This document shows positions 42,411 to 50,753 of a DNA stretch of 64,000 nt, piece by piece. The notes under the pieces are model-generated. The model worked only from the letters and a program-made list of their open reading frames with translations, searched no databases and had not been told where the DNA came from. The DNA lies in the IMG/VR virus record IMGVR_UViG_3300028030_000010, positions 1 to 64,000 of that record; one strand, given 5' to 3'. This DNA comes from a virus. The first letter of the stretch is position 1, and every line of letters starts with the position of its first letter. The translations under genes and the position numbers were made by a program.

Positions 42411-44125
42411 TGGGCAACATTAACATACAAAAACTAGACCCAGGTAGACCTATAAATATAGTTACAAGAAGCGAATCAGTTTCAAAGAGAGGAATTCAGG
42501 TTGTATCTCCTATAGATGGACAAAAGAAAATTATAGATTTTGGTTTAGACTTAAAAGAGTTAAATTTAACAGTTTATACAAATCAAATAGAAACTTTTAA
42601 AGAAAAAAACTTTTTACAACTTTTCAGTGATGATTTTATTGGGGAAATAAAAACTGAAAACATTACAATTTCAGAATACTCATCTTTACCATATGCTATT
42701 GTAAATATAAATGCTATAGGAGAAGATTCTAGCAATACTTACCCAAGCAATTATGCGAAAAATATAATAGCTATCACTGGATTAGATAATTTCTACAACA
42801 TAACATATAGCACTACTCATATAGAAAACATAGGAACATCTATATCAATCGCTGTATCAACAAAAGAAGGACAAGTTAATTTACCTATTGCTTTTAATTT
42901 TGGAAGTAAAAATATCAAATGGGGAGATTCTAAATTTAAACTTATAGGAGTAGGGAAAAACCTAACAAGAACAACTTCATCATATACATATTCTTTTACT
43001 GATCCATTAAACATTATTTTACAGAAAACCGTTATTATTAGTAATATATCCCGACAAAATTCTCAATTTATGAACATTGTTCAAAGTAGCGATAAAGTAA
43101 CTTTTTTTTCAAAAGAAAAATTTCAGGAGCTCGTATTAAACACCTTAGTAAAAGGGAAAATAGGTGAATTTTTAAATAACTTAATTTCAGATACTTCTAT
43201 AACTCTAAACTCAAATAGAGAAACTCTATCTCCTATTGTTAGGATTTTACAAAACCATGCTTCTGATTTTTCTGGTAGCTTTGCCAATATGTTTTATCAA
43301 AATATTGCAGAACCTTTATTGAGAGGCGGGATATTTTCAGTTGGAAGCATAATGGCTCAGTTGTTGCCAATCTTTGGCCTTGAACTTTATTACAATGATG
43401 GAATATATTCACTTGAACCTCCTCGTTTCTTATTTAAAGATAGCTACACAAATGCCGGAATTGTTTTAAAAGAAAGTGATGTTATAAGTATTACCGTAGA
43501 ACAACCAAAAATAAACATACCTTCTATAATTATTCCAAGAATAGATTTTGAAAACATGGCTTTAGCTAAATATGCTTCTAAATGTTCAGAAGCATTTGCT
43601 ACTTTAATTTTAAAAGAACTCTCATCAATACAAGAGTTGCCATTATTTAAAATCAAAACATACGACATTCCAAATATATTGGTGCCTCATAGCTTTCAAA
43701 GCAACACTCAAGCACTTTTTGATAGAGTTAATGAAAATTTTAGAGAAGTATGGAAATACTACTCGGCTTTCGCTTTTAAAAGCGCATTTAATGAAATGAA
43801 CATAGGCACCATTGAATTAGTATTTAACCCTCAAATTACAGAGCCTTTTAAATGGTATAATATAGCAGGCAAAGACTATTTTGTTACTTCTATAAATCAT
43901 TCCATAACAAGAAACAATGCTTTAACTACACTAGGGTTTGGGGGGATATATGATGAAAAATTATATAATTTACTAGATGATGTTATTAGCAAAATCGTTA
44001 ATAATAGCAAAAACTGTGGTGATTTATTAAAAGAACAATTAGCTAAAAAAAATGTCTCAACTCCTCTAAATACAAAGAAAAAAGATCCTGAACAAATAAA
44101 ACTTGATGAAGAAGTGGAGCCATGA
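42410..44125 (+). CDS. Baseplate hub protein (probable)
   Basis: 571 residues. The C-terminal region (EPFKWYNIAGKDYFVTSINHSITRNNALTTLGF) is the typical end of gp27/gpD-like hub proteins, where a beta barrel precedes a phrase like YYVTxVxHxI. Earlier parts are beta-rich. Located after the tape measure, the usual hub place. The last 40 residues are basic and disordered. No lysozyme motif in this protein. Confidence 0.6.
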   Translation: MGNINIQKLDPGRPINIVTRSESVSKRGIQVVSPIDGQKKIIDFGLDLKELNLTVYTNQIETFKEKNFLQLFSDDFIGEIKTENITISEYSSLPYAIVNINAIGEDSSNTYPSNYAKNIIAITGLDNFYNITYSTTHIENIGTSISIAVSTKEGQVNLPIAFNFGSKNIKWGDSKFKLIGVGKNLTRTTSSYTYSFTDPLNIILQKTVIISNISRQNSQFMNIVQSSDKVTFFSKEKFQELVLNTLVKGKIGEFLNNLISDTSITLNSNRETLSPIVRILQNHASDFSGSFANMFYQNIAEPLLRGGIFSVGSIMAQLLPIFGLELYYNDGIYSLEPPRFLFKDSYTNAGIVLKESDVISITVEQPKINIPSIIIPRIDFENMALAKYASKCSEAFATLILKELSSIQELPLFKIKTYDIPNILVPHSFQSNTQALFDRVNENFREVWKYYSAFAFKSAFNEMNIGTIELVFNPQITEPFKWYNIAGKDYFVTSINHSITRNNALTTLGFGGIYDEKLYNLLDDVISKIVNNSKNCGDLLKEQLAKKNVSTPLNTKKKDPEQIKLDEEVEP

Positions 44126-44919
44126 TTTTTTTAGATTGCAATAAAACAGTACAAGTTGGGATTGATAAATCTTTTTGGGTAGATGCAAGCAATGAGTCTA
44201 ATATTGATGTGTTTTTATATTATGTAGATATGGAATTTTCTTTATTAGAGGAAATGAAAGTAGATATTCAGTATCTTGAAAATAATTTATGGAAAGGCAC
44301 AATTCCTTCCCCCACTTCCAAAGGGTTTGTAATAGGTAAAGTTATTACGGATGGCAAAAATTCATTTTTTGTTGTAAATTATGATATGTATGGTAGTTTT
44401 ATATACCAATCAGCAGGATTGAAAGAGGGGTTAAAGTTAGAATGGCTTCAATTAGGTGAAAAAGCGCAAGTGATTGATTATGGAAATCTGAAAGAAATAG
44501 GGATGGGGTTTTATGGAGGAACATTAAATAATAAAATTCCTAGTATAGTTTGTATAGATGATATATGTAATGTATTTAGAGTTAAAGAAATAGTGGATTG
44601 TTCTGATGCTCAAACAGAAGAAGAGTTGAAAGAATGTTTAAAACAAAATGAAGAATTATTGCAAAAATATTTGCTTTTAGAAAAAGAATTAGAAAAATGC
44701 AATCAAAATAAAACTATTGTAGCAGGACAACCTATAATACATGGCGCAAATATAGCTAGTTCAACTGAAATAAAACATGTAAATACCCAACAAACAAAAG
44801 AAATTCCTCAACCTTCTCCAAGAGTAGTTACACATATAAAAACTTCCCTTAAAACCTCAATAGAAACTTCAAGCACTACTAATATCTCTAATAGCCAAGT
44901 TAAAACAACTTTGAAATAA
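44122..44919 (+). CDS. Unknown tail-tip protein with coiled coil, 265 aa
   Basis: ATGA overlap with the hub gene. N-terminal beta-rich region (residues 1-150), then a short coiled coil (EELKECLKQNEELLQKYLLLEKELEKC) with regularly spaced Cys, then a Ser/Thr/Gln-rich disordered tail. Last gene of the plus-strand tail operon. Probably a baseplate or tip component; not recognised. Confidence 0.6.
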   Translation: MIFLDCNKTVQVGIDKSFWVDASNESNIDVFLYYVDMEFSLLEEMKVDIQYLENNLWKGTIPSPTSKGFVIGKVITDGKNSFFVVNYDMYGSFIYQSAGLKEGLKLEWLQLGEKAQVIDYGNLKEIGMGFYGGTLNNKIPSIVCIDDICNVFRVKEIVDCSDAQTEEELKECLKQNEELLQKYLLLEKELEKCNQNKTIVAGQPIIHGANIASSTEIKHVNTQQTKEIPQPSPRVVTHIKTSLKTSIETSSTTNISNSQVKTTLK

Positions 44920-44920
44920 A

Positions 44921-44941
44921 ACTTATAATTGTGTTATATAT
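44921..44941 (+). promoter_or_regulatory. Promoter candidates for the structured RNA
   Basis: Two -10-like elements occur: TATAAT at 44924-44929 and TATATA at 44935-44940 preceded by TG at 44932-44933. Transcription would begin near 44936-44947, at the base of the long stem that starts at 44945. Confidence 0.5.
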
Positions 44942-44996
44942 TTAAGTAGTTGAGTCGCCAAGGAGGGCTTCTGCCCTAAAAAATAAAAGGTTTTTT

Positions 44997-45107
44997 ATGA
45001 GAATTGTTATTTTTTTATTAAAATTTTTACCCCTCTTTGCAGGGGAGGCGGCTCAACTGCTAATCATAAAGGCGATTAGGATTATAAGCGCAATTAAGCG
45101 CTCTTGA
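44997..45107 (+). CDS. Hydrophobic mini-protein, 36 aa (tentative)
   Basis: ATG with AAAGG six bases upstream, product MRIVIFLLKFLPLFAG... ending ISAIKRS. A hydrophobic first half followed by an amphipathic basic helix gives the look of a type I toxin or other membrane peptide. The whole reading frame lies inside the structured RNA, whose 5' end pairs into the coding region; this could hold translation in check, as in known toxin mRNAs whose ends pair. The frame may instead be chance within a non-coding RNA. Confidence 0.35.
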   Translation: MRIVIFLLKFLPLFAGEAAQLLIIKAIRIISAIKRS

Positions 45108-45123
45108 TCGCTTTTCTTTTTTT
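45072..45123 (+). terminator. Intrinsic terminator ending the RNA
   Basis: Nested pairs GCGAT/ATCGC (45072-45076 with 45107-45111) and AGCGC/GCGCT (45087-45091 with 45098-45102) are followed by TTTTCTTTTTTT. It lies between convergent gene sets. Confidence 0.65.
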
Positions 45124-45169
45124 AGATTATATTTATACATAAGGAGAAAAAGAGGAGGGTGTCAAGAAA

Positions 45170-45832
45170 TTATTGTCCTTCTTGATCTTTTTTATTTTTT
45201 GCGTAAAGATATGCTCCTGCTCCTACAGGAATTCCATAAGCAACACCAGATGCTGCAACGCCTTTTCCTAATTGTTTCCAATCTACATTAAGTTTATCAC
45301 CTTCTTTTTTAAATGCTCCTCTGATGCCTCTTAACATGTAAGCATCTTTTGTCCCTTGCCAACCTTTGCTTAAAATTTCTTTAATTTTATTAGCTGCCTC
45401 AGCTCCTTCTTTTGCAGCTTCTTCTTTTGCTCCAGCTTCTTTTGCTAGTTCAGGATATGCTGATGCGAAAATATAATCAACATCTTGTTGATCAAATCCT
45501 AAAGCTTCTCCAATTCCATAAACTTGTTCTGGTTCTAATGCTCCAGCTGCAAATAAATCAACCGCTGCTGCAACTTTTACAAGTGGTAAAGTGTTTTCAT
45601 CAGTAACCACAGAAGCTAATTTTTGAAGCTCATCCTCAGCCGCTTCTTTCTCTAAATCAGCAGCTCCAAAAAGATTTGCTCCTAAAACAATTTCATCTGG
45701 ATGAATGCCTTGCTCAGCTGCAAACGCAATTACTTCTTCAGGGTTGTATCCTTCATTAATAGCCTCAATTGCTGCTGCAATTTTTTCTAATCTTGAGCTT
45801 TCTTGTGAAGCTAATTTAGTTAAAACGTTCAT
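45170..45832 (-). CDS. K-x-A motif-rich protein with C-terminal membrane segment
   Basis: 220 residues. Motifs LTKLASQ, LEKIAAA, LEKEAAE, LQKLASV, LVKVAAA and LAKEAGA recur every 25-40 residues. Two related segments (YNPEEVIAFAAEQGIHPDEIVLGA and LEPEQVYGIGEALGFDQQDVDYIF) suggest an internal duplication. The C-terminus has a Gly/Ala membrane-like stretch (GVAASGVAYGIPVGAGAYLY) and a charged end. Own promoter-like element at 45870. Function unknown. Confidence 0.7.
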   Translation of the reverse strand: MNVLTKLASQESSRLEKIAAAIEAINEGYNPEEVIAFAAEQGIHPDEIVLGANLFGAADLEKEAAEDELQKLASVVTDENTLPLVKVAAAVDLFAAGALEPEQVYGIGEALGFDQQDVDYIFASAYPELAKEAGAKEEAAKEGAEAANKIKEILSKGWQGTKDAYMLRGIRGAFKKEGDKLNVDWKQLGKGVAASGVAYGIPVGAGAYLYAKNKKDQEGQ

Positions 45833-45865
45833 GTTCTTTCCTTTTTATAGGTTTTTTGTTTCACA

Positions 45866-45882
45866 ATAAATTGTAGCATATA
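45866..45882 (-). promoter_or_regulatory. Extended -10 promoter (minus strand)
   Basis: On minus this reads TATGCTACAATTTATTG, with TACAAT at 45870-45875, about 38 bases before the start codon of the 220-residue protein. Confidence 0.5.
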
Positions 45883-45894
45883 ATTTTTCTTTTA

Positions 45895-46908
45895 TCAAGT
45901 TTTTTCTTTTTTGCTTAATAATTTTTCTAATGCTTTACCCATTCCATAACCAATCAATCCTCCCCATAGAGCCTTACCGGCCATATGCCCTATTAATTGT
46001 TTATCAAAAAGTTTTTTATTAGCACCTCTTATTATATCTATATTGTCACTATCATAGTGATTTTTTAGTTTGCCTGCTATATTAGGTAATAAATAATGTT
46101 TTAGCTTTGTAGTTAATTTTGTTCCTTTAAAATTATGAAGCCTATCAGCTTTTACAGCTTCTTTATACTCATCATCAAGAAGTTGCAGTATCTTGTCACC
46201 ACCCAGTCTACCTATGCCTCTATAAATAATTGGCTCTGTAGCACTTGAAATAGCCATAGTAGCTGCTAATTGGGTAGATGGGTCCATAATGTGTTTTTTC
46301 TTTAATTCATCTTCCAATTCTTCTCCCACTCCTGTTTGAACAGCACCCAAAACTCCACCACTTATTGCACCTCTAATAATTCTTTTAGGCCCTCCTAAAA
46401 GCCCCATTGCAGCTCCAATAACTCCTCCATTTACTCCGCCTAACAAACTATCTTTAAAAACACTTTTCTTTTTTTTCTCTTCGTGTTTTATAGGGTTTAT
46501 TTCTATACCCGCCTCCTCCATTATTTTTTGTTTAGCATCTTCAGAAAGGGCTGCACTTTTTGCTAAAACACTTTCTTCTTTTGCGAATTTGCCATCTAAT
46601 TTTTTATTTATCAAAAATCTTCTGGCTCTTCTCGCTTTCTCCACATTTCTTTTATTGTTTAAATAACCTATTACTCCGCCTATTGTACTTCCTATACCAT
46701 AATATCCTATTACACCCTTAGGAGATAGCCTACCTCCTTTAAAAGATTCGTGAATAGTTTTTGGAATTCCTATAGCTAAAGCACCTTTCCATGCGCCATC
46801 GGCAATTGGCTCTATACTATGTTCAGTGTAAGGATATAAGGCATTTGCTTTTGCTTCTTCTTCTAAAAGATATTCTTTTATTTGCTCATCTCTCGTTTTT
46901 TTTGACAT
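45895..46908 (-). CDS. Glycine-rich membrane-type protein, 337 aa
   Basis: Good AAAAGGTAATA site. Alternating Gly-rich hydrophobic segments (GVIGYYGIGSTIGGVIGYL near 65, LLGGVNGGVIGAAMGLLGG near 150, AISGGVLGAVQTGVG near 180, ALWGGLIGYGMGKAL near 320) with basic linkers. This glycine-zipper pattern resembles proteins that insert in membranes during DNA entry. One K-x-A motif (LAKSAAL). Membrane or internal virion protein by inference. Confidence 0.65.
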   Translation of the reverse strand: MSKKTRDEQIKEYLLEEEAKANALYPYTEHSIEPIADGAWKGALAIGIPKTIHESFKGGRLSPKGVIGYYGIGSTIGGVIGYLNNKRNVEKARRARRFLINKKLDGKFAKEESVLAKSAALSEDAKQKIMEEAGIEINPIKHEEKKKKSVFKDSLLGGVNGGVIGAAMGLLGGPKRIIRGAISGGVLGAVQTGVGEELEDELKKKHIMDPSTQLAATMAISSATEPIIYRGIGRLGGDKILQLLDDEYKEAVKADRLHNFKGTKLTTKLKHYLLPNIAGKLKNHYDSDNIDIIRGANKKLFDKQLIGHMAGKALWGGLIGYGMGKALEKLLSKKEKT

Positions 46909-46911
46909 TTA

Positions 46912-47352
46912 TTACCTTTTGCTTATGGCATTTCCTGTAGTTAAATAAGACACATTATCGCCGCTTACACCTTTGTTTATGTCTGCAATAATTTTTGCAG
47001 TTGCTAAATCAAAGTTCCCTCCATATTGGTATATTTGATATAAAGCGTCAGCTGCTAGCTCTTGATTTGAAGCGATTTTAGGAGAAAGAGTATATAAAGC
47101 CATTAACCATTGTTTTAGTTTACTTTCACCTACATCTTGTAATTCAGGATGTTTTTTAATCGCATATCTCATTATAGTAGGAATTTTAGCTTTATACATT
47201 TGCGCACCAGCTAAATCAATAGCTTTATCTGCTAACAATACTCCTGTAGTAGCAATACCTATGCTACCAGCTAATCTAGCCGCATCTTTAATCACACTTT
47301 CTTCTTTAGGAGTTCCGCTAGCTTCTTTTACAAGATGTAATAGTCCAGCCAT
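46912..47352 (-). CDS. Unknown protein, 146 aa
   Basis: Begins MAGLLHLVKEASG, with a K-x-A motif, and has a moderately hydrophobic helix (SIGIATTGVLLADKAIDLAGA). The rest is helical (YAIKKHPELQDVGESKLKQWLMALYTL). Forms an operon with the following glycine-rich protein (3-base gap). Function unknown. Confidence 0.6.
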   Translation of the reverse strand: MAGLLHLVKEASGTPKEESVIKDAARLAGSIGIATTGVLLADKAIDLAGAQMYKAKIPTIMRYAIKKHPELQDVGESKLKQWLMALYTLSPKIASNQELAADALYQIYQYGGNFDLATAKIIADINKGVSGDNVSYLTTGNAISKR

Positions 47353-47369
47353 AGTAAATCCTTTTTTTT

Positions 47370-47384
47370 ATTAATGATACCATA
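47370..47384 (-). promoter_or_regulatory. Extended -10 promoter (minus strand)
   Basis: On minus this reads TATGGTATCATTAAT, with TATCAT at 47374-47379, 21 bases before the start codon at 47352. Confidence 0.55.
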
Positions 47385-47422
47385 AAAAAACAATAAAAAA
47401 AAGAAAGAAAAAAGAAGAAAAA

Positions 47423-48445
47423 TTAAAGAGCTGAAGAATCGCTGCTAGAATCTGAGTTGTTAGAAGTAGTTGTTGTATCTTCTCCGTTAAGAGCTTTTAC
47501 GAAAACATTAACGATTACATCAATTTCTAAATCTTCAGCTTTTAATGTGTTAGCATCAGTATAAGCTTTTGCTTGAGCTAGCACTTGCTCGTCAGCTGCT
47601 TGTCTATCAGAAATTTCTTTTGCAATTTTAGCTTCGTTATCTGATACTCTACTAATTAAACCTTTTTGAAGCTCTCCATTTTCGTCAGTTGTATCGTTTA
47701 ATACATTTTCAATGTCTTCAACTTTTGCTTTTAGATCTTGAACAGTTTGATCTGAAGCAACATCTAAATTATCAATAGCTTCTTTTACTTTTTGGTCAGT
47801 ATAAGTTTTAGCTTGTTCTACAGCTTCAGATACAGCTTCAGTTTTTGCTGTTTCGATAGCTTTAGATAAAGCAGATTCTGCAGCTTTAGCTCTATCAGCT
47901 TCTTGTTTTACAAGATTAGCAACAGAACCTTCAACAGTTTCATCGCCAGTTAAAACATTTACAGTTTGCTCAACTGAACTAATTTTTTCTTCAAGACCAG
48001 CAACTTCTTCATTTACTTTTTTGTTTAAATCAGATACGCTAGTTTTTAAAGAAGCAATGTCTGTTTCGTTAGTAGTTACTCTTGTTTTAAGAGCTTCAAT
48101 CGCATCGCTGATTAATTTGAATTTATTGTCTACATTGCTTTGTAAATCAGTAACAGCTTGTTCATTTTTAGTTAATCTATCAAGAATTTCTTGTACAACA
48201 CCTTCTTCTGAATTTAGAAGATCTTGGATAGCATTAATTTTTTCAGCTAAACTTTCTACACCGTCATTTTCATCAATTTTTGTGATCGCATCAATTTTTG
48301 CTAAAACTTCATTAATTCTAGCTTGAACATCAGCTTCTTTTGCAAAACCTTGAGACTGGATGTATTCTCTTACAGATTTACCTTGCGCTGCAGCTAATTG
48401 TTCTAAAGCTTTTTGTAGTTGCTCTGTAGTTACGTTTTGTGCCAT
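47423..48445 (-). CDS. Long coiled-coil virion fibre protein
   Basis: 340 residues, nearly all heptad-type coiled coil, with repeats such as RAKAAESALSKAIETAK and SDRQAADEQVLAQAKAYTDA that are common in phage tail fibres. Short polar N-terminus with FAKEADV, and a Thr/Ser/Asn-rich disordered C-terminus (TTTTSNNSDSSSDSSAL). Codon bias suggests high expression. Own promoter at 48490. Probably a trimeric fibre shaft or whisker. Confidence 0.65.
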   Translation of the reverse strand: MAQNVTTEQLQKALEQLAAAQGKSVREYIQSQGFAKEADVQARINEVLAKIDAITKIDENDGVESLAEKINAIQDLLNSEEGVVQEILDRLTKNEQAVTDLQSNVDNKFKLISDAIEALKTRVTTNETDIASLKTSVSDLNKKVNEEVAGLEEKISSVEQTVNVLTGDETVEGSVANLVKQEADRAKAAESALSKAIETAKTEAVSEAVEQAKTYTDQKVKEAIDNLDVASDQTVQDLKAKVEDIENVLNDTTDENGELQKGLISRVSDNEAKIAKEISDRQAADEQVLAQAKAYTDANTLKAEDLEIDVIVNVFVKALNGEDTTTTSNNSDSSSDSSAL

Positions 48446-48483
48446 GATTGCCCCTTTTTTTTGGATTTTTAAAGCCTTGCGGC

Positions 48484-48501
48484 AATCAAATTATATTATT
48501 T
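48484..48501 (-). promoter_or_regulatory. -10 promoter (minus strand)
   Basis: On minus this reads AATAATATAATTTGATTG, with TATAAT at 48490-48495. The leader to the fibre gene ATG is about 40 bases and contains a GGGGC site. Confidence 0.5.
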
Positions 48502-48531
48502 TTTAATAAAAAAACAAAAAAAAACAAAAAA

Positions 48532-49551
48532 TCACTTAATTTTGTTAGCTTTAACTTTTAATTCAAAAATTGTACCTTGATTGTTTGTTTTTATAAGCCT
48601 TATATTCCCTCCAGAAGTTTTTAAGATAGATAAATTAATATATAAACCATTTCCTCTAATATCAAGCACCTTTGTTTTTGTGGAAATGTTAGGAATGAAA
48701 ATTTTCGGTATAAACTCTTTCGGAATACCTGTTCCATTATCAGAAATAAACATATACACATATGGGTCGCTATATCTAATAAATTTAGCTTCTATCAAGG
48801 TTGAATTGGCTTCTAAAGAATTTTTTATATGATTAATTAATATGTTTAAAAAGTCAGCGTTCGATATGCAATTTTTACAGTCTAAGTTGTATTCTTTAAA
48901 CTTAACATCTATGTTCCATTTAAAATCTTTATGGGAAATTGTCATTATTTTAAACGCAGTCTCTATAACATCATAGAGTGTTTTGTTGCCATTTGAATAC
49001 TTAATCGATTTAAAACCTTTCATTTTGTTTAAAATATTGCTTATTTGTTCTATTGATGATTCCACATAAGTAAAATCTTCTCTAATATCATATAATCTTC
49101 TTAAACATGGGTTTTTATCAGGATCTGGACATTCTACTCGTCTCTGTATATCTTTTATCATTAAATCTATAAAATTCATAATTTTATACATTTTGAAAGT
49201 AATAACTTCTAAGGGAGTGCTTAGTTCGTGAGAAATGTTTTCTGTTATATTCATCAATGATTTATTTGCAGAAATGGAACTAAGATTTAAAACATTTAAT
49301 AAATATTTTTTTCTATAATTAATATAATCGATTAACAAATTACTCACAAAAACAATTAGAAAAACAATTACTACTATGTAAAAATATGAATTGGAAGCCG
49401 ACTTCCAGTCATAATGCATAAAAAAATCTAATTTTAAATGTTTGTTTTGTTGTAAAATATCATTAGATACAAGAATTAAAAATACAATTGCAGAAAAAAA
49501 CACTGAAACAAATAATTTTAAAATAGCATCTTTAATTATTTCTTTAATCAT
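48532..49551 (-). CDS. Membrane sensor histidine kinase
   Basis: 339 residues, a complete kinase. Two transmembrane helices (about 12-29 and 56-75) flank a short outside loop of about 26 residues, so sensing is likely within the membrane or at its surface. H-box NISHELSTPLEVI with phospho-accepting His108, N-box HIKNSLEAN (241-249), G1 DNGTGIP (271-277) and G2 RGNGLYI (299-305) are all intact, so it should autophosphorylate. Its start overlaps the end of the response regulator gene by 4 bases. It is last in the operon that begins with the holin, which points to control of lysis or sensing of host state. A cargo role unrelated to lysis is possible. Confidence 0.9.
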   Translation of the reverse strand: MIKEIIKDAILKLFVSVFFSAIVFLILVSNDILQQNKHLKLDFFMHYDWKSASNSYFYIVVIVFLIVFVSNLLIDYINYRKKYLLNVLNLSSISANKSLMNITENISHELSTPLEVITFKMYKIMNFIDLMIKDIQRRVECPDPDKNPCLRRLYDIREDFTYVESSIEQISNILNKMKGFKSIKYSNGNKTLYDVIETAFKIMTISHKDFKWNIDVKFKEYNLDCKNCISNADFLNILINHIKNSLEANSTLIEAKFIRYSDPYVYMFISDNGTGIPKEFIPKIFIPNISTKTKVLDIRGNGLYINLSILKTSGGNIRLIKTNNQGTIFELKVKANKIK

Positions 49552-50264
49552 TGCTCTTCTTTCTTATTGCTTAAAATATTAGAAATAATTTCTATTAACT
49601 GAGAAGGCGGATATTGATTTTTAAAAATTGTATACTTAAAAATATCCTCTCCTGTTATTTCTTTAAAAGATTCAATTATTTTTTTTGAACTATAAACATA
49701 AGGATTTAAGTTGTTTCCTGTGTAGAAGAAAAATTTTAAGTCAGGGTTATGTTTGTATATTTCCTTAAACACCATAATGCCTTCATATTTAACATTTCCT
49801 TTTTCTGGATGAAACATTACTCCGCCATAAGTTATATCTATAACAGCATAATCTATCTTTATTTTTCCAAAGCGTTTTTCTAAAATTTTAAAAATAAATC
49901 CCGCATAACTAGAATATATTTTTAACACATTTATTTTGTTTTCTAACCCATGAATTTCAATTATATCTTCAATAAGAGAAATTAAGCCTATATTATCATC
50001 TATAATAAGTAAAATTGGTTTATCATTTTTAAGCATTTTTTCATACTCTGCTATTATTTTATCTACTTCCTTTTTTATAGAATCTGGAAGTTGTCTAATG
50101 ATGTCATCTTCTGACATTTTTTCAAAAATTTTTTCACAAGAAGCAATTTCTTTTTTGGAAATATTTTTTATATCCTCATCGTAAGTCGAACGACAAATTT
50201 GTTGCAAAGAACTCCACTTGAGTAGTTTTTTTAAAAAGTTTCTTATTTTTTCTAAAACATCCAT
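49548..50264 (-). CDS. Response regulator without DNA-binding domain
   Basis: 238 residues. The first 80 are charged and helical with no recognised domain. The REC domain starts near 84: ILLIIDDN (acidic pair D89, D90), phospho-acceptor D143 in YAVIDITYGG, T182 in FFYTGNN, K215 in FKNQYPP. All key residues are present. An insert of about 14 residues follows the phospho-acceptor. There is no C-terminal output domain, so signalling would act through protein contact, perhaps via the N-terminal helices. Coupled to the kinase gene, 11 bases after the membrane protein gene. Confidence 0.85.
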   Translation of the reverse strand: MDVLEKIRNFLKKLLKWSSLQQICRSTYDEDIKNISKKEIASCEKIFEKMSEDDIIRQLPDSIKKEVDKIIAEYEKMLKNDKPILLIIDDNIGLISLIEDIIEIHGLENKINVLKIYSSYAGFIFKILEKRFGKIKIDYAVIDITYGGVMFHPEKGNVKYEGIMVFKEIYKHNPDLKFFFYTGNNLNPYVYSSKKIIESFKEITGEDIFKYTIFKNQYPPSQLIEIISNILSNKKEEQ

Positions 50265-50275
50265 TTCAATTCCTT

Positions 50276-50740
50276 TTATTTTAATATTAATCCTAATTTA
50301 GGTAAGATATTTTCAAAAAAATCTTTACATTGATCGGGAAATATTAGATATAGCACAAAAATGCCAAATACAATCCCTAAAGGAATAACTAATTTACTGA
50401 GAATTAATTGTTTTACTGTATTTAAGGCGCTTTTTATTCTTGTTGAAGTAGATATTTTTTTATTATTTACTTCTTCTATCTTATCTAAAGTAGCTATCTT
50501 ATAATGCAGCCACAAATCTATTGCTTCATGAAGTACATTTTTGATGTTCTTATTATCTCTCATCATATAATCATGCATAATAACAACAAATTCTACTAAT
50601 TCTTTCTCTTCTGGATATTTGCTAGTAATATCAACAATTTTTTTATACATTTCACTTAAATCAGGATCTGAATTTTGTAATTCTTTTTTTAAATCATTAA
50701 CCAGTTTTTCAAGTCTATCTCTCATTTCTTTACAAGTCAT
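50276..50740 (-). CDS. Membrane-anchored protein between holin and signalling genes
   Basis: 154 residues. Charged helical N-terminal part (residues 1-105), one transmembrane helix near 115-135 (KLVIPLGIVFGIFVLYLIF) and a short tail. No signal peptide or lipobox, so it is not an obvious spanin. GGATAAC precedes the start, 13 bases after the holin stop. It may link the response regulator to the membrane or to the holin, which is inference from operon position. Confidence 0.65.
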   Translation of the reverse strand: MTCKEMRDRLEKLVNDLKKELQNSDPDLSEMYKKIVDITSKYPEEKELVEFVVIMHDYMMRDNKNIKNVLHEAIDLWLHYKIATLDKIEEVNNKKISTSTRIKSALNTVKQLILSKLVIPLGIVFGIFVLYLIFPDQCKDFFENILPKLGLILK

Positions 50741-50753
50741 TTGTTATCCTTTA

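Larger units (their letters stand above)
44940..45123 (+). ncRNA. Novel structured RNA candidate
   Basis: An island of GC-rich sequence in an AT-rich genome. A 15-bp long-range stem joins 44945-44959 to 45047-45061 (two G-U pairs). It encloses two hairpins: AGGGC/GCCCT at 44964-44968 with 44973-44977, and CCCCT/AGGGG at 45030-45034 with 45041-45045. It is followed by AGCGC/GCGCT and GCGAT/ATCGC pairs and a T-tract. A promoter lies in front. A perfect AAGGAGG lies at 44960-44966, next to the stem. It does not match any RNA class I know. It could be an mRNA leader for the mini-ORF at 44997 or an independent RNA. Confidence 0.55.

Noticed and set aside
45162-45185. Terminator hairpin TCAAGAA/TTCTTGA for the minus-strand genes
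   Set aside because: The stem is real but not followed by a convincing T-tract on the minus strand, so it was not listed as a terminator.
50276-50740. Spanin or histidine phosphotransfer protein
   Set aside because: No lipobox or signal peptide for a spanin, and no recognisable HPt signature around its few histidines.
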